Shown in pieces: positions 1 to 32,498 of a stretch of DNA of 64,000 nucleotides (its first letter is position 1; every line of letters starts with the position of its first letter). The stretch lies in the NCBI GenBank assembly GCA_963942565.1, contig OZ012697.1, forward strand, positions 28,437,312 through 28,501,311, written 5' to 3'. Below the pieces are notes generated by a model. It searched no databases. It was not told the origin of the DNA and saw only the letters and a list, made by a program, of their open reading frames with translations. This DNA comes from Maea johnstoni (lineage: Eukaryota > Annelida > Polychaeta > Spionida > Magelonidae). Both the position numbers and the translations under genes were made by a program.

Positions 1-1167
1 AAAATAACATTTAGATTTCCAAAGTTTTAGATTATAAACAAATGTTTCTACTCTAGTGCCCCCATCTGCCAAAACACGATCGAAGTCCAGGCGTTGTGAG
101 GTGGTGAAAGTTGATGACTTCGCGAAGATGATGAACGTTTCACGATCCAAGATAAAGTAAAAGTTATCAAATTAGGTTACATTTAACTGCCCTGTTTGAG
201 CTATCGTGATAAATTTCCAGTTCCCAAGACTTTATCTCGCCGATACACATTCAGAAGTTTGTTTTGTTGTAAAGATTAAGATAGCCACGCGGTATATCTC
301 GGCGATAATTGACTGTCTGGCAACAGTCAAGTTTGCCACAGTTGACAGCTGAGGTAATCAATAACACTAAACCACTCACCACCACTCACATGCTCTCATG
401 CATCCCACGAAATGATATGCTTTTCTGGGGCCCTTATTGAATCTTATTATACATCATCACATGTACAAGTACATCGCCATCAGCGGCCATGTTGTTAGCA
501 ACCGATTCACCAATATGCATTATTCCTGCCATGTGCTTGTAGCTTGGCCGATATATGCCGGTGCATGTCAATCGTTCGGCGCATGTCAATCGTTCGCCGT
601 ATGTGAAGACCGCCATTTTGAAAGTTTGACTTGTATAAAGTATAATTCTATTCGTAATTGGCGTGCGGCACCAAGAATAAACAAGTAAACAACATATAAG
701 GTAGGCAAATTCTTTTATTAGTATTTATAGCAGAGGAATGGCAAGTCAGGTAGGTGGACAATAAGAATTTTGTGGGGGAAAATTGTGTTCTTGTGTACAA
801 AGTAAGTGATCGATTTTCCATCTAGCTTTTATTTCAATTGATAAAATCGGCGAATTTCGGCCACAGTGTCTAAGCTTTGATAGCTATTTTCAGTAAATTT
901 CGGCCACCATCAGCCAACGAAAATCGTAATTAATAAAAAGTGTCCGAGATTTCCGAGACTTTACGGTATGTGGTAGTTACATAGCAATTCCTAGGTTATA
1001 GACCAATCTCTGTACTCACTTGTACCACAGAACAACCTGTGTTCAGTCAGGGGACAAGACCACCTACCCCACGAGGGAAATCTTAGATAATTTGAAATGT
1101 ATGTTCGGTGTAAAATCTAAGCAAAAGTTCATGATGAACCCCCATTTATTTTTGTGATTTATTTCAG
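1..1167. other. Intron or upstream sequence, no gene seen
   Basis: No exon with splice signals and coiled-coil-like coding could be recognised here. The stretch ends in a good 3' splice site (pyrimidine tract, TTTATTTCAG), so it is most simply the intron before the first visible exon. Around 964-1035 it carries one copy of a short dispersed repeat seen again near 4230-4302. Confidence 0.5.
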
Positions 1168-21162
<19,995 letters not shown>

Positions 21163-21254
21163 TAGATAGTGCACGATGATAAGATATAAGTGTGTATATA
21201 TATAAATATGTATATAAATTTATATGTATATATGTATATATATTTATATATATA

Positions 21255-21429
21255 CAGGTGAACTTGGATATGACGGACCACTGTACGACGGATTTTTGCA
21301 TATGACGGACGATATGCTTGGTCCGAGTCCGATGCATATCAAGTATTTGTCATATGTATACGACGGATTTTGCATATGACGGACCAATTTTCCCGTTCCC
21401 ATTGAGTCTGTCATATCCAAGTTCACCTG
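21255..21429. mobile_element. TA-target (pogo/mariner-like) MITE, 175 bp, in the 3' UTR
   Basis: Termini CAGGTGAACTTGGATATGAC and, inverted, CAGGTGAACTTGGATATGAC match perfectly for at least 20 bp and are flanked by TA on both sides within a TA-rich tract. The interior repeats GACGGA and CATATGACGGAC. CAG ends plus a TA target fit pogo/Tigger-type elements. Confidence 0.85.
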
Positions 21430-21439
21430 TATATATATA

Positions 21440-21522
<83 letters not shown>

Positions 21523-22018
21523 AAAACCTATTAAGGGATCTCAATGTAGTTCATGTAGAGAATTCACAGAGTGAGACACATTTTTAAAATATACTGTCAA
21601 CAATATTTTAATGATTATTCAGTAATGGTGTAAAAGTTATAAGTCATTTGAATGTTATGTCAGTTTTGAAATTAACAAAAAAGTAAAGCAATAATTGGTG
21701 CAGTATTTGAAGGAGAACTGGTAGTTGTGATCTGCTTAATGTTTCTCCTTCAAATATATTTAAATGCTATCATGATGGGAAATGCATCGAAAAAGACTAT
21801 TGAATTATATCAAGTAATATAAGTATCTTAAAGCATCCACTTATAGATCACTTCCTGAATTGTAAGTCTGGATTCAAGTGTACTTTTGAAATTATCATAC
21901 AAATGAAGCAAAATTAACTGATTGTTTGAAGCAGACCTGTTTGTTTGGAGTTGATTATCATTTCTTATTCCATTATTCCATTTTAAAAAAAATGTTTTAA
22001 TATAAATTTTCAAAAAAG

Positions 22019-22031
22019 CTATATATATATA

Positions 22032-22101
<70 letters not shown>
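22019..22101. repeat. (TA)n microsatellite in the 3' UTR
   Basis: About 80 bp of TA with a TTT interruption at each edge. A longer TA tract also occurs at 21433-21520. Confidence 0.9.
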
Positions 22102-22102
<1 letters not shown>

Positions 22103-22185
22103 GTGTTTGTGTACACATCCATTTATTCATTGAAGTTCATTTTCCTTTGTTTCCTGTGAAAATGTGCTTATCTATGAATTTCAGA

Positions 22186-22191
22186 AATAAA
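22186..22191 (+). terminator. Candidate polyadenylation signal of the coiled-coil gene
   Basis: AATAAA followed by GTGTAGTTGTAG, a GU-rich stretch of the kind found downstream of cleavage sites, about 1.0 kb after the stop codon. Other AATAAA-like hexamers occur later (for example near 24445), so this is a candidate only. Confidence 0.4.
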
Positions 22192-22199
22192 GTGTAGTT

Positions 22200-23130
22200 G
22201 TAGAAAAAATCTTTTGTATATCACCCATATCATGTACTTTTTATATTTGTATAGTATTGAAAAGATGTACAGAATTTCTACCGACAATGTCTTAAATTAA
22301 TATATAGCAGCTGTGTATAGATTTAGAAGATTTGATAAGATAGGTTTGATGTTATTTTCAGTACTTCCATATATGTCAGTTTTTGAGAATATATTTACAA
22401 CTTTTGATGAAAATGATGGTGATATTGTAATTTTATTAATTTGTATTACGATTTTGGTAAAGTACCTATTTCAATATGGTGGTTTCTCTGAAAGACATTG
22501 TGTTATTTGCAATAATATGATACTTTGAAATTATTTAAAGATTTTCTTTCAGTTTCCAGCATTTTGCTTTTTTGCGTATTTTAGAAGTTGGATTATCTGA
22601 TAACCCATGAAGGCTTACTTATTCTACCAGAAATTGTCTGGATGATACTTATGACAATAAATTTTGACAAAAGCTTGTTTCACAATAGGACGTGAAAATG
22701 ATTTTAGAAAATATTTGAAGGAGAGTTGGTTGGTTATGTTATTACAAACATTTCCTAATCATGTATTCGCCTGAAAGATTTCATCAAAATTGTTAGGCTG
22801 CTTTTGACCACTATGAGCATTGATGGGTCAAAAATATTCAATCCAGCAACACTTGAATAACATTTGAAGGGAGATTGTTTTTATTAATATTTATCCATCA
22901 ACCATTTTCCCAAGTATCGCTTAGAATTTAAGTTTTCCCCAGAAACCAGCTTTTAGCCCACTGGTACTTACAGTGATCAAAAGCAGTCTGACAATTGTGA
23001 GGAAATCTAGCAGGCAAAAGCAAGTTAGGGAAAATATTTGAAATACTATTCAGAACAGTACCAGTAACTGTCCAGCATAGGCATTCAAAATTCCTAATTT
23101 ATTATCATAAGTATCATAGATCCAGTCTGA
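22200..23130. other. Intergenic sequence, no gene seen
   Basis: AT-rich sequence. A degenerate dispersed repeat (GAAAATATTTGAAGGAGAGTTGGTTGG, split over 22705-22735) recurs near 24140 and more weakly near 1470 and 17420. Confidence 0.45.
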
Positions 23131-23444
23131 CAGTGTCTTAGCCAGGATTTAGAAACTGGGTGCCTAAAATTGGCAGTTGTAAAATTTTTGGGCGTCCAAA
23201 TTTTTAAGGGGGATCACAATATACTCATATTTCAACACAAAACATGTATAAATTCATGAAAATAAGGCATGATGTCATTGAACAATGTCATGGGAATCAT
23301 AAGCAGATGAAAAAATTCAATTATAAGCTTGAGATTGAGACTTTTAGAGATTCCACCCTAAAAAAATTGGGTGTCCTGAGGGGTTCTTTTTAAGGGTTTG
23401 GGTGTCCAAAAAGGCACCCAGACGCCCTGCTGGCTAAGACCATG
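23131..23444. mobile_element. hAT-type MITE, 314 bp, copy 2
   Basis: Nearly the same sequence as 1654-1967, with termini CAGTGTCTTAGCCAGG and, inverted, CATGGTCTTAGCCAGCAGGG. Unlike copy 1 no clean 8-bp duplication is seen. GATCCAG occurs on both sides but is offset by a few bases on the left. Confidence 0.8.
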
Positions 23445-23792
23445 GATCCAGACGTCAATTTCTTTACCGTTTTAATGTCATACCCATGTTTGTATTTGTG
23501 GCAACATAACCTTGAGAACCATGCACCATCTATTTGTGCTAGGTGATTAATTTATTTAAGTAAGAGTCTGGCTAGCCAATCTTAAAGATTACCTACATAG
23601 CTAGAGAATTAAGCAATTAGCTGTCAGAATGTTTTAGTGATGCGAGATTCATTTGGAAATGTCACATGACTGTTGTGGACCAAAATCTTATAAGATTGTC
23701 AAATAACATGGTACTGGACTTCTATCAATAATCACTATTACAATTTCGCCGCAGACATTTATGGGGAAACTTACAATTTTGACTAACAAGGA

Positions 23793-24010
23793 TTAGCCCT
23801 TATGCTGCTGGCGGCTAATTTGGACATTACAAAATGATGCAAAAAAAAAGAAAAATGACTGAAACCCTGGCACATGGGTATTCATCTCAGCAAGAGCTAT
23901 CCAATGAATACCAACATGACTGGGTGTAGATGTTTTTCACAAATCTTTGCATCCTTGTGCTTCGGACAAAAGTAGCCTCAGCATTGGAGGAGTAAGCATA
24001 AAGGGGTTGA
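23793..24010. mobile_element. piggyBac-like MITE, copy 3
   Basis: It shares ATGCTGCTGGCGGCTAATTTGG, GAAACCCTGGCACAT and CCAATGAATACCAACATGAC-type blocks with the other copies. Both terminal TTAA sites are decayed (TTAG and GTTGA). Confidence 0.6.
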
Positions 24011-24584
24011 GCCATTAAAGGGTTTTTAATTATTAATTGTTCCATGTCAGTCTTGTCCAAGGTGCGACCCTACAATATATCATTTTCCTGGATGTCTAAT
24101 TCATTTGAAAATTACTTTAGAATTCAGCAAAACAGACAAAATATTTCTAGGAGAGTTGTTGGTTCTGTTATTATCAGCATATCTGATGTATATTTTAGAA
24201 TAAGCTCTAGTAAAAAAGATATCACCAAAACAGGAAGGATGTTTTTGTCTGCCTAGGGCATGTAAATGGGTTATTTGATTAGTATGTGTGCTTCCCGGAA
24301 TCCTCTGATTATATAAATGAAATTTTTAGATTGTATTGTATTTGGATTTTTTGTGATTATTTGCATTGCGTGGTCACATCATGTAAATAAATAATGATTT
24401 TGAACATATATTTTTGTAGCTGATGTTACAAATGATTTACGGACGAATAAAATGAATGAGAAGACTTTTGTTGTTTCTCTATTTAATAATTAATTAGGAT
24501 TACTTTGGTTCTGTTCAAGGTGGTTAATGAGATTAGTCTCTCTTCTACCCTGCTTTTTATTTTACCATTTAGCCTTAGTCTTTA

Positions 24585-24906
24585 TAACCTATAAAGGTAT
24601 TCGGTTTAGAGTCTTGTATCCACCGAAGTGCTCACACGACCTTCCTCCCCTAGCAGGCACTGTACACACAGAAACCATTTCAATCCCCCAGGGGATATTC
24701 CAGAGCAACTGGCAGCATATAGCGCACACACTCTAAGCACTGCCTTATTTATGCTAGGTACCCATTATACAGCTGAGTAGACTGAAGCAATATGGGATAA
24801 ACTATGTTGCCCAAGAACAGACCAAAGTGCCCGATGAGGCCGGGAATCGAACCAGCGACCCTTCGATTACCAATCCAACACCTAACCAACTGAGCTACTT
24901 TGTCCC
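24585..24906 (-). mobile_element. tRNA-derived SINE
   Basis: On the minus strand a tRNA-like head starts at 24906 (GGGGACAAAGTAGCTCAGTT) with an A box, a GGT anticodon-loop-like triplet and a B box GGTTCGATTCC, then a body containing CTTGGGCAAC-type and ATACAGCTGAG-type blocks. The anticodon stem has a mismatch and there is no clean acceptor stem, so it is a SINE and not a functional tRNA-Thr. Confidence 0.7.
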
Positions 24907-25826
24907 CATATATTGTATATGCAACATAAAAATGCTGGAAAAGATATCTAGATGAGGAAATAATTAGACATTACAAAAGTCCTCTCTCAATTTTTTTTTT
25001 CTCCACATAAGTGAAATTTAATGGTTCCAGTAATTGTGGATAGGACAAGTTATGTTTTTTTTTCAGTTTTTTTTATCCTGTAAGATTTTTATGCGGAGAA
25101 ATATATTTCTCCACTTATTGTTACAGTAGTTACTAAATTCTGTCTTGTACAAAGATATTTAGGTTATCTTGATTTTGTGTCATGACTTTTAACAAATTGG
25201 AACCATTTCCTTAGATAATTTCCCAGGTGGGTTGTGTATTTTATGCTCCTTTTATGTTTTATTTCGTTTTTTACCATTTTTGTCTTGTGTTTGTTTGGTT
25301 CCTCAATTATGGCTGGCTTTGGCTTCTCAGCTCCTTCCTGGGTATTCCCTTTGGGAGTTGTGTAAGTGCGTTTGGTCCCGTCAGTGATATGGCATATGTG
25401 TGGCTGTCATTGTTTTGATTCTATTTCTTATTTGCCACATGTTAATGATGTATCTATGTTTGTAAAAGCTTATTTGTGGTCATGCTTACCGCGTGCACGG
25501 CCTTTAACATCTCTGATAGCTCTGGTTGATGTTATTATCCAGAGCTATGTATTTATAATTTGAAGTGTTCAAAATTTGCAAGCTATACTAGCTTTTATTT
25601 TTATTTTCCGAATCTTTAATTACCGACCATGATGATGGCAAATTCAAAACAGCAGTGAGGTTACTCATTAATACTATTACGGTACCCCTGGGAGGGGTGA
25701 CTGAGAACAGAGCGGCACACCTACCTGGGTTTTAATCACATTATAATTACATTATTAGATTGGTTAGGGAGAGTGAACGAAAATTAATAATGATTAACCA
25801 TGGGGGACGATCTTTCGCTCTACTAG

Positions 25827-26290
25827 GTACAGACAAGCATCCTAGCTGACAACACAAGCCTCACCCAGTTCATGCTTGACCCAGATCACCCAGACATCAT
25901 CACCACCGGCCTTACCCTGCAGACAGACTTCCGCCCTAACTTGGAGAAGGTGACACGAGATTACATGTTCTCCCTACATATCCGAAGAGGTGGTCTAATG
26001 AGGTGTTGAATTGACTTAAAATTAGCCAAATCTAGAAAACGAATGATTCAAAGATTATTGTACATACTGTTTGATTAATGCTGATTATTCTTACTTAATA
26101 CTATACTCTATATTAAGTATCTATGTGTATATGTACTTTCACATATACTTTTCTTTTTTCCCATTACCTAAATAGAGCTCCTAAATAGGAGGGACCTATC
26201 ATCATCAGAAGAAGAAGAAGTTGGTGTCAGCACTCATCTCAGCTCGTGATGAGTGGAATCAACAGCCAGCCACTTGACAGTATCAACAGG
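25827..26290 (+). CDS. Unassigned coding-like segment (one or two exons)
   Basis: After the acceptor CGCTCTACTAG an open stretch reads VQTSILADNTSLTQFMLDPD, then HPDIITTGLTLQTDFRPNLEK, up to a possible donor GTGACA at about 25950. Reading through gives VTRDYMFSLHIRRGG before a stop. A second open piece at about 26194-26281 lies between CTAAATAG and GTACGTTC. The composition of the first piece is protein-like and less AT-rich than its neighbours. I do not recognise the family, and no further exons are evident. It could be an orphan exon of a gene whose other exons I missed, or a gene fragment. Confidence 0.3.
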
Positions 26291-26299
26291 TACGTTCAT

Positions 26300-27760
26300 T
26301 ACAACATCTCTGGTATCAATAACAATTTACTCTTGTGATCAATCATTCACAGTGTAATAACCGTGTCCTTTTTTGTTGTCATTGTCTCACCCACACAGGA
26401 CATAATCTGGTTTACCTGTTAACGTCGCATCGGAACCTTTTCAGAATTTCCTGAATTTTACCGATATCATCTGATCAGAAAATAACGGCAAATTATAACC
26501 CTGTATGCTGTTATACTGTATATTCACAGTTCGTCTAAATATGAGGATGAAGGTGTAGGCTTTAATATATAGAAAAGCCCTCAAAATCACCCTACATTCA
26601 TAAACTATCCTCGAATGCCACCTTAATTGATTGATTTTGTCTCAAAAGAACCAGGCCCTGGGGGGTCAGTGTCTATATAGAACCTTTAAGGTGATGATCT
26701 GGTTTAAAAGTAACATAAAACCATTTAGTGTAACAATAGTCAGCTCAAGCATGCCCGCGCCAGTTTTATGGTTATGCTTGGATCTTTTTAAACTTTTGGA
26801 TATGTTATACCTAGTTGAACAAAACTAAAGAAAATTTGTAAAGAATTGGGCTTGGGCTTTCTTTTTTTGCTGGAGACTGATTTTTGATTTCTAAAAGGGG
26901 TCATTTTAGAGAAAAGAGGGCGCCATGTTGCACCCTATTTAAAAAATTTGCTCTCATGCTAGTGTATTCGAGAATCATACATTGTAGATTTTGATAAATG
27001 TAAATTTGCATATGGGTAGCGGAAAAGGTCCTCTTACGGCTCGTATAAACCTCATGTCAACATATACTGTTTCTTGCACAATGCAAGATTGAATTGGTGG
27101 GGTTTGATTCAAATGAACATTTATTTCTCAAAGATGGACGCCAACTTGGGTGATTTATCACACATGATGAATTGTGAAATGAATTTGAGTCCTGGAATTA
27201 TTCCGATCTTTTATTCTACATGCAAAAGATAATGTTTTTTTTCCGAGTTGCTTTATTTGCTACAACGCTGTGATAGGGTACGTTTTTATTAATATTTTCC
27301 AATGAAAATTCCTTAGTTGCAATCGCGTTGTGCTTGCTAGGTCGGGAATATAGGGCAATATGCCACACATAATAAATTGTAAAAAATGTTTTATTTCGTA
27401 ACATTTCTAATATTCTCTTTTATGTTTTTTGCTCTGTTAATTTGAATCCTACAAAAAATCCTGGGTGTGTTCCGAGTTACCTTTTTAACATAACTATGAG
27501 GCTAGCACGACTGAATACCGGTAAATTGGCCATGGTTCCACACATAGCTATGTTTTCTGGGAATCTGTCTGCCAAGTACAACATTGTTAAATACCAAGGG
27601 CTGGAGCACACACGTTGAAGAAGAAGGTCTAACTCCTTGTGGAGCTTATCTCCTAGACTTCAGAAGTTGTCCCCTAGGGACAAGGCCCTACCACAAACCA
27701 TTTTTTTCCATACCGACTTGACATAATTTAACCTTTTATGACCATGTTCCTGACTTCATT
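26300..27760. other. Intergenic sequence, nothing recognised
   Basis: No ORF, RNA gene or transposon signature could be supported in this AT-rich stretch. Confidence 0.4.
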
Positions 27761-27765
27761 GATTA

Positions 27766-28077
27766 GGTTGAAACAAAGGCTTATGAGACAAAGGCGTTCA
27801 ACTTCTACTAGATGAGTTTACATGTCTATGGCCAGGAGAATCTATAAATAGAAAACGGTTCCTGTATGCATGGGACGCTTCTGGGGGAGAACTGGAGGAG
27901 AATGCTTCATGTTACCAGCCGGTGTTCGTTAATGTCGTTAAAAGGCAATAAAAGTATTGGCCTTTGGGATGGGGTGTTGGCTATTTTTATACCTTAGAAG
28001 AATTTGGTTGTGTATATTGGCATGATAGCCGTTTTGGCTTAGTTCAACGCCTTTGTCTCATAAGCCTTTGGTTGAAA
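27766..28077. mobile_element. Inverted-repeat element, about 310 bp
   Basis: AAAGGCTTATGAGACAAAGG on the left (27775 onward) is matched by CCTTTGTCTCATAAGCCTTT on the right (ending near 28070). The arms are at least 24 bp perfect and about 36 bp with mismatches, around a spacer of roughly 240 bp. No target duplication is evident. It is probably a MITE of unknown class. Confidence 0.5.
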
Positions 28078-28340
28078 GTAATGACACGTAAAAGGTCATG
28101 TACAATACTCGAGTCCTCTCTGAGTGCCGGATTATCCATGGACTCAAAAACTTAGTAGCCCTCTCAACAAATACTTTCTTTGATAAAACTTTGTCATCGA
28201 GGACAAGAATTGAAGGGACAAATGATAACTTCAATGTGTGACATGGTATGTTTTTATGCTTTTTAGCAAATATAATTGGCAATGTGCCGCGGCAACAATA
28301 GGTTTTTAGTGTCGCCAGATTGGTTCAGTAGGACGAGTTC

Positions 28341-28760
28341 CTACCCGGACAGCAAATAATAATAATAATAATAATAATGATAATAATAATAATAATAACA
28401 ATGATAATAATAATAATTGATATTTGATATAGCGCCCTTTCCACTTATAATGTTCAAAAGCGCTTTTAAGAAAGTCAGTGGACAGTTGTCATGGTCCATA
28501 TAGTCAAACTCCTTTCGAAATAGCAATGTTTTCAGCTGTTTCTTGAAGTTTTGCAAACTATCAGCAGCCTTGATACTGTCAGGGAGCTCATTCCAAAGGC
28601 GTGGTGCTTAGGCACAGAATACTCTATCACCAAACCTTTTCAGATAAGTGTGTGGTATCTGTAATAGGTTCTTAGTGTTTGATCGTAGAGTCCTTGTATT
28701 GGCTTGTTTGACTAATAGTTCCCTCGAGTATAGAGGGGCACATCTTTGCATGCAAATCGT
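28341..28760 (-). mobile_element. LINE 3' fragment (CR1/L2-like end)
   Basis: On the minus strand the translation includes LPDSIKAADSLQNFKKQL followed by KTLLFRKEF. This is the typical C-terminal end of non-LTR retrotransposon ORF2 (LWNSLP..I..A.SL..FK..LK..LF). It is followed by a non-coding tail with GCGCTATAT and an imperfect (TTA)n run at 28357-28420, the usual microsatellite-like 3' terminus. The upstream part is frameshifted and truncated. Confidence 0.7.
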
Positions 28761-28827
28761 GTGCAAACAGAGAAGACGTCAACTACATGGTTTAATAATC
28801 TGTTTGTTTCGGCTTAGGGTGTATTGT

Positions 28828-28997
28828 GATGGCGCAGGTGTGAACGACAGAAAAAGAATGAAAATTTCAGCTGATTTTTCTTGAAAACGACAGAAATTTG
28901 AAAAAAAACAACAGCTGGCATCATTTTTTGTCTGTTGTTTTTGATAAAACTGGAAAACAAAATCCTGTCGTTTTCCTGAAAAACACCTGCACCATCG
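28828..28997. mobile_element. MITE, about 170 bp
   Basis: Termini GATGGCGCAGGTGTGAACGA and, inverted, GATGGTGCAGGTGTTTTTCA form imperfect inverted repeats. The interior has AAAACGACAG and its complement. GTATTGT and GTATAGT flank the two ends and may be a decayed target duplication. Confidence 0.55.
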
Positions 28998-29213
28998 TAT
29001 AGTATAAATGGCGAAAATCCTGACAAATTCAGCTCATAACAATATATATGCCAATCCTAATCACAGCTATGTTCATAATAAATTAATATGACACTCAAGT
29101 GTCGAATCATGATAAAAGTGCTAGATCGGTAATAACGGATTTAATTTTTTTGAAATTTCCCATCTCAGTCTGTTAATTGATAAAGGACAGGTCACGGATC
29201 ATGCCAACTGTCT

Positions 29214-29214
<1 letters not shown>

Positions 29215-29273
<59 letters not shown>

Positions 29274-29274
29274 C

Positions 29275-29305
<31 letters not shown>

Positions 29306-29605
29306 TATTAATAATAATAATAATAATAATGATAATAATCATAATAATAATAATAATAATAATGATAATAATAATAATAATGATAGGTCATGGATTATGC
29401 CACCTGTCTGATAATAATGATAATAATAATAATAATGAGAAGAAGAAGAAGAAGAAGAAGAAGAAGAAGAACTAATAGTACTAATAGTAATGCTAATAAT
29501 AATAAAAATGATAGGTCATGGATCATGCCACTTGTCTTAAAATGGTAATAATAATGATAATAATAATAATAATAACAGTAATAATAATGATAATAGTAGT
29601 AATGA
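29215..29605. repeat. (TAA)n array with interspersed 25-bp unit
   Basis: Runs of TAA/TGA are separated by three copies of GGTCA.GGAT.ATGCCA.CTGTCT (starting near 29190, 29385 and 29512), so the array is a higher-order repeat rather than a simple microsatellite. A stub of a LINE-type tail (TTGATATTTGATATAGCGCCC) follows at about 29612. Confidence 0.75.
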
Positions 29606-29879
29606 TAATCGTTATTGATATTTGATATAGCGCCCTGTGACACGTGTCTTATTTAACACTATTAACCAATCACGATTTCCATTGCGTAATCACTACGCCT
29701 TTGCATATAACAAGTTAGCCGTCACGTTTCCATTTACACAATTGGCCATAACAGGTGATTGTCAACCGCAGGCAAGTAATGCAATATAGTAGTGATATGA
29801 ACAATGCCAACTACTTGCACGAAACTGACAATCATCACAGTGTTACGTACATACGTTCTGTTATGAGGTGACGACAAAC

Positions 29880-30008
29880 TAGACCAGGTTTGTGTCTCTA
29901 TCCAGGCCATCCTTTTTGTTTATTGATGTTTCTGTTATTGGCCTTTCCAATAACAGAAACATCAGTAAACAAAAAGGATGGCTTGGATAGAGACACAAAC
30001 CGGCTCTA
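29880..30008. mobile_element. MULE-type MITE, near-perfect palindrome, 129 bp
   Basis: Two arms of about 62 bp pair almost perfectly around a short centre. The termini TAGACCAGGTTTGTGTCTC and, inverted, TAGAGCCGGTTTGTGTCTC match those of the element at 31418. The 9-bp flanks ACGACAAAC (29871-29879) and GCGACAAAC (30009-30017) differ at one base. Long inverted repeats plus a 9-bp duplication fit Mutator-like elements. Confidence 0.78.
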
Positions 30009-30009
30009 G

Positions 30010-30550
30010 CGACAAACAGGCAAACCCTCACGAATAGAAATATATGTATGAAAATTACATAATCTTATCGCAGCTGAGATCTTGGACTGTGTCTGCATAG
30101 TCAATCATTCCGTTTTCCAATTCTGAATTTATTATCACGAATTGAGTTATTCCTTTGGCCATTTTGACTCAGCACGAATCTGATCCCAACAGTTCTGGGA
30201 TTTCATGAATTTTCATAAATTTGTTATATTCTACGGAATCCTATTGGGACAACTGACTTGATTTTTCCCCTTTGAAATCCGAAATTGTCACTTCAAGATC
30301 CTCGTTCACAAATATATTTAAAAAATTTTTTTTTGCTTTGCGAGAGCTAAAAATAGATAGCCAATCACTGCCTTGCTCGTGTAGCCTTGTCAATCACGCT
30401 GCACGTGCGTGAGGCAGTGCCGGTGTGGCGTGAGGTTTCGGAACCCACGAATGCCGATCACACTAACATTTGGAGTAGGTTGGCCGTCTTTTAGCGACAT
30501 AATTTTTCCTCTTTTACGTTCCATTATACTTTATAGAACAGGCATAAACA
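30010..30550. other. Intergenic sequence before the segmental duplication
   Basis: No gene recognised. The homology to the second GPCR unit starts at about 30555. Confidence 0.4.
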
Positions 30551-31417
30551 CATATAAATACAAAAATAATTCTAAGACCGCTTGCAAAAATGAAAACATT
30601 GTTCTTTAGAATAAAATCTTACCATTGCTATTCAAAGATTATGGTCATATAACAAATAATAGAAACATATAAGGTTCAATTGCAAAATATTATGAATGTT
30701 GGTGGTCATCACCATGTTGTACAGAACTATGAGTAATAGTGGAAAGCGAAAGCAATATATATCTTGTATTTTTTATGATGAATACCAGCCATTCACTGTA
30801 TTACTATACGCCCTGAGATCAGTTATAAACTTGTTCCATCTTTGGTAAAACAGTTCCATATTCTTATTCATCATTTAATGTAATCTTGTTTTAATTATAA
30901 TTTTTAATAAGCACCTTTTTATAAGTCTAGCCAGAGTCATTTCTTGTCCTGTTTTTTTTCAAAGTATATAACATCTCTAACACTCATGATGATTAAGGTG
31001 ATGGGTACCATTGCAAGCCAGTTAAAAGCCCTGTCCCAAAACACACCTCAAAGCAGCATAATCCTATAAATAGGTGTATCTCCAGGTTCCTGAGTCTTAT
31101 CAGGTAGAGAATATTATCGCCACCTGTCATTATTCAATCCATATTCTGTTTTATTTCAAAATTTACAACTTTTTTTTCGAATGACATATTCTCATTAATT
31201 ACGCAGTTGATGGTTACTGTAGGTTCACAGATAGCTTAAGGATGTCATTGACTATGCCCAATAAAAAGTATTTTTTTGATTTTTTACTGCTGAAGAATTT
31301 TCTGTTAGTGGTTGCATCTATTAGTTGACGTGACCACTGGATACGGATCCACTGGGATTAAATCTTTAATCTGCTTAAAGAAGATCATCTCGGAGGGAGA
31401 GCTCTCTGGTACGTGAA

Positions 31418-31837
31418 TAGACCCGGTTTGTGTCTCTATCCAGGCCAGCTGTTCTTAATACTGACGTCTATATGGCCTTCAGAGACACGGTACCACTCCA
31501 TTGTAAAAATCTGCCACCCACTACGGTGAATTCACCGTAGTGGATTTCTCGCGTGATAAGGCGAGTGTCACGGCCAGACTTAAACCAATGAATCATGTAC
31601 ATGTTTGACTATATATATGCCCTAAGTCGGCAGGTGACAATGGCTGAAATGTTTTATAATCTTAGAAAGAAGTTCTGAAGCGGCAATTTCCGCCATTTTA
31701 AATTTCCGACGTTTGCTTTAGGCCTGACTAATCGAGCACCTGCCAAGACATTAGGAGCGTCTGTTCGCATTAATAACAGATAGATAGACGTCAGTATTAA
31801 GAACAGCTGGCCTGGATAGAGACACAAACCGGGTCTA
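31418..31837. mobile_element. MULE-type MITE, 420 bp, absent from copy B
   Basis: Termini TAGACCCGGTTTGTGTCTCT are inverted at both ends and the arms pair for about 55 bp. A perfect 9-bp target duplication GTACGTGAA lies at 31409-31417 and 31838-31846. The paralogous place in copy B (about 48765-48774, GTTAATTGAA) is an empty site, so the insertion is probably younger than the segmental duplication. Confidence 0.9.
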
Positions 31838-31903
31838 GTACGTGAAGGTCCACTCATTTTCAATATGCTAGTCAGCTATGGTTACTAGAGGTCGTCATGG
31901 CAA

Positions 31904-32111
31904 TTAACTCTTTCAATGCTGAAGCTACATTCGTCTAAAGCAAAAGGATGCAAATATTTTCGTAAATCATCTAAACCCTGTCATGTTGGTATTCGGTGGA
32001 AAGCTCTTGCGGAGTACTCTCATATGAGAACCCATTTGAATTCAGTCATTTTCCAGGATCTTTGCATCATTTTGTATTGGCTAGATTAGCCACCAGCCGC
32101 ATAAGGGTTAA
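31904..32111. mobile_element. piggyBac-like MITE, copy 4
   Basis: Bounded by TTAA at both ends (31904-31907 and 32108-32111), with CTCTTTCAATGCTGAAGCT and, inverted, CCCTTATGCGGCTGGTGGC. It is the paralogue of 48832-49039 and was therefore present before the duplication. Confidence 0.75.
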
Positions 32112-32498
32112 GTGCGTGCATACTTTTGTTTTTGATGACACTTGCACGTGACGTCTGTTATCTATCCACCAATATGCGCACGGTTTGACCTGTACATGCA
32201 CCTGAGACCGCTCGCACCTGCCATGCCATCTCGTGGAGGCGGCTGCTTCTTATTTGATGTTCTACACACCACTCGTGCGGAAAACGCTTCTTATTTGCAA
32301 TGTTTGTTTCCGGTACTGCATACTATGACAAAGAAACCATCAATCGTGAAAGGTATTTATACAAAGGTACGTCTTGTGTCCTGTGATAGTATAGGACACA
32401 CTACATGTATAAAGCCACAATGTTGATGTTAATGTAAATGTACACACAGTCGTGGGGTCATACCCTTCACTGAGAGTTAATGTTTCTTTCTTTGCGGA

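Noticed and set aside
24826-24906. Functional tRNA-Thr gene on the minus strand
   Set aside because: A mismatch in the anticodon stem, no clean acceptor pairing, and a SINE-type body attached to it.
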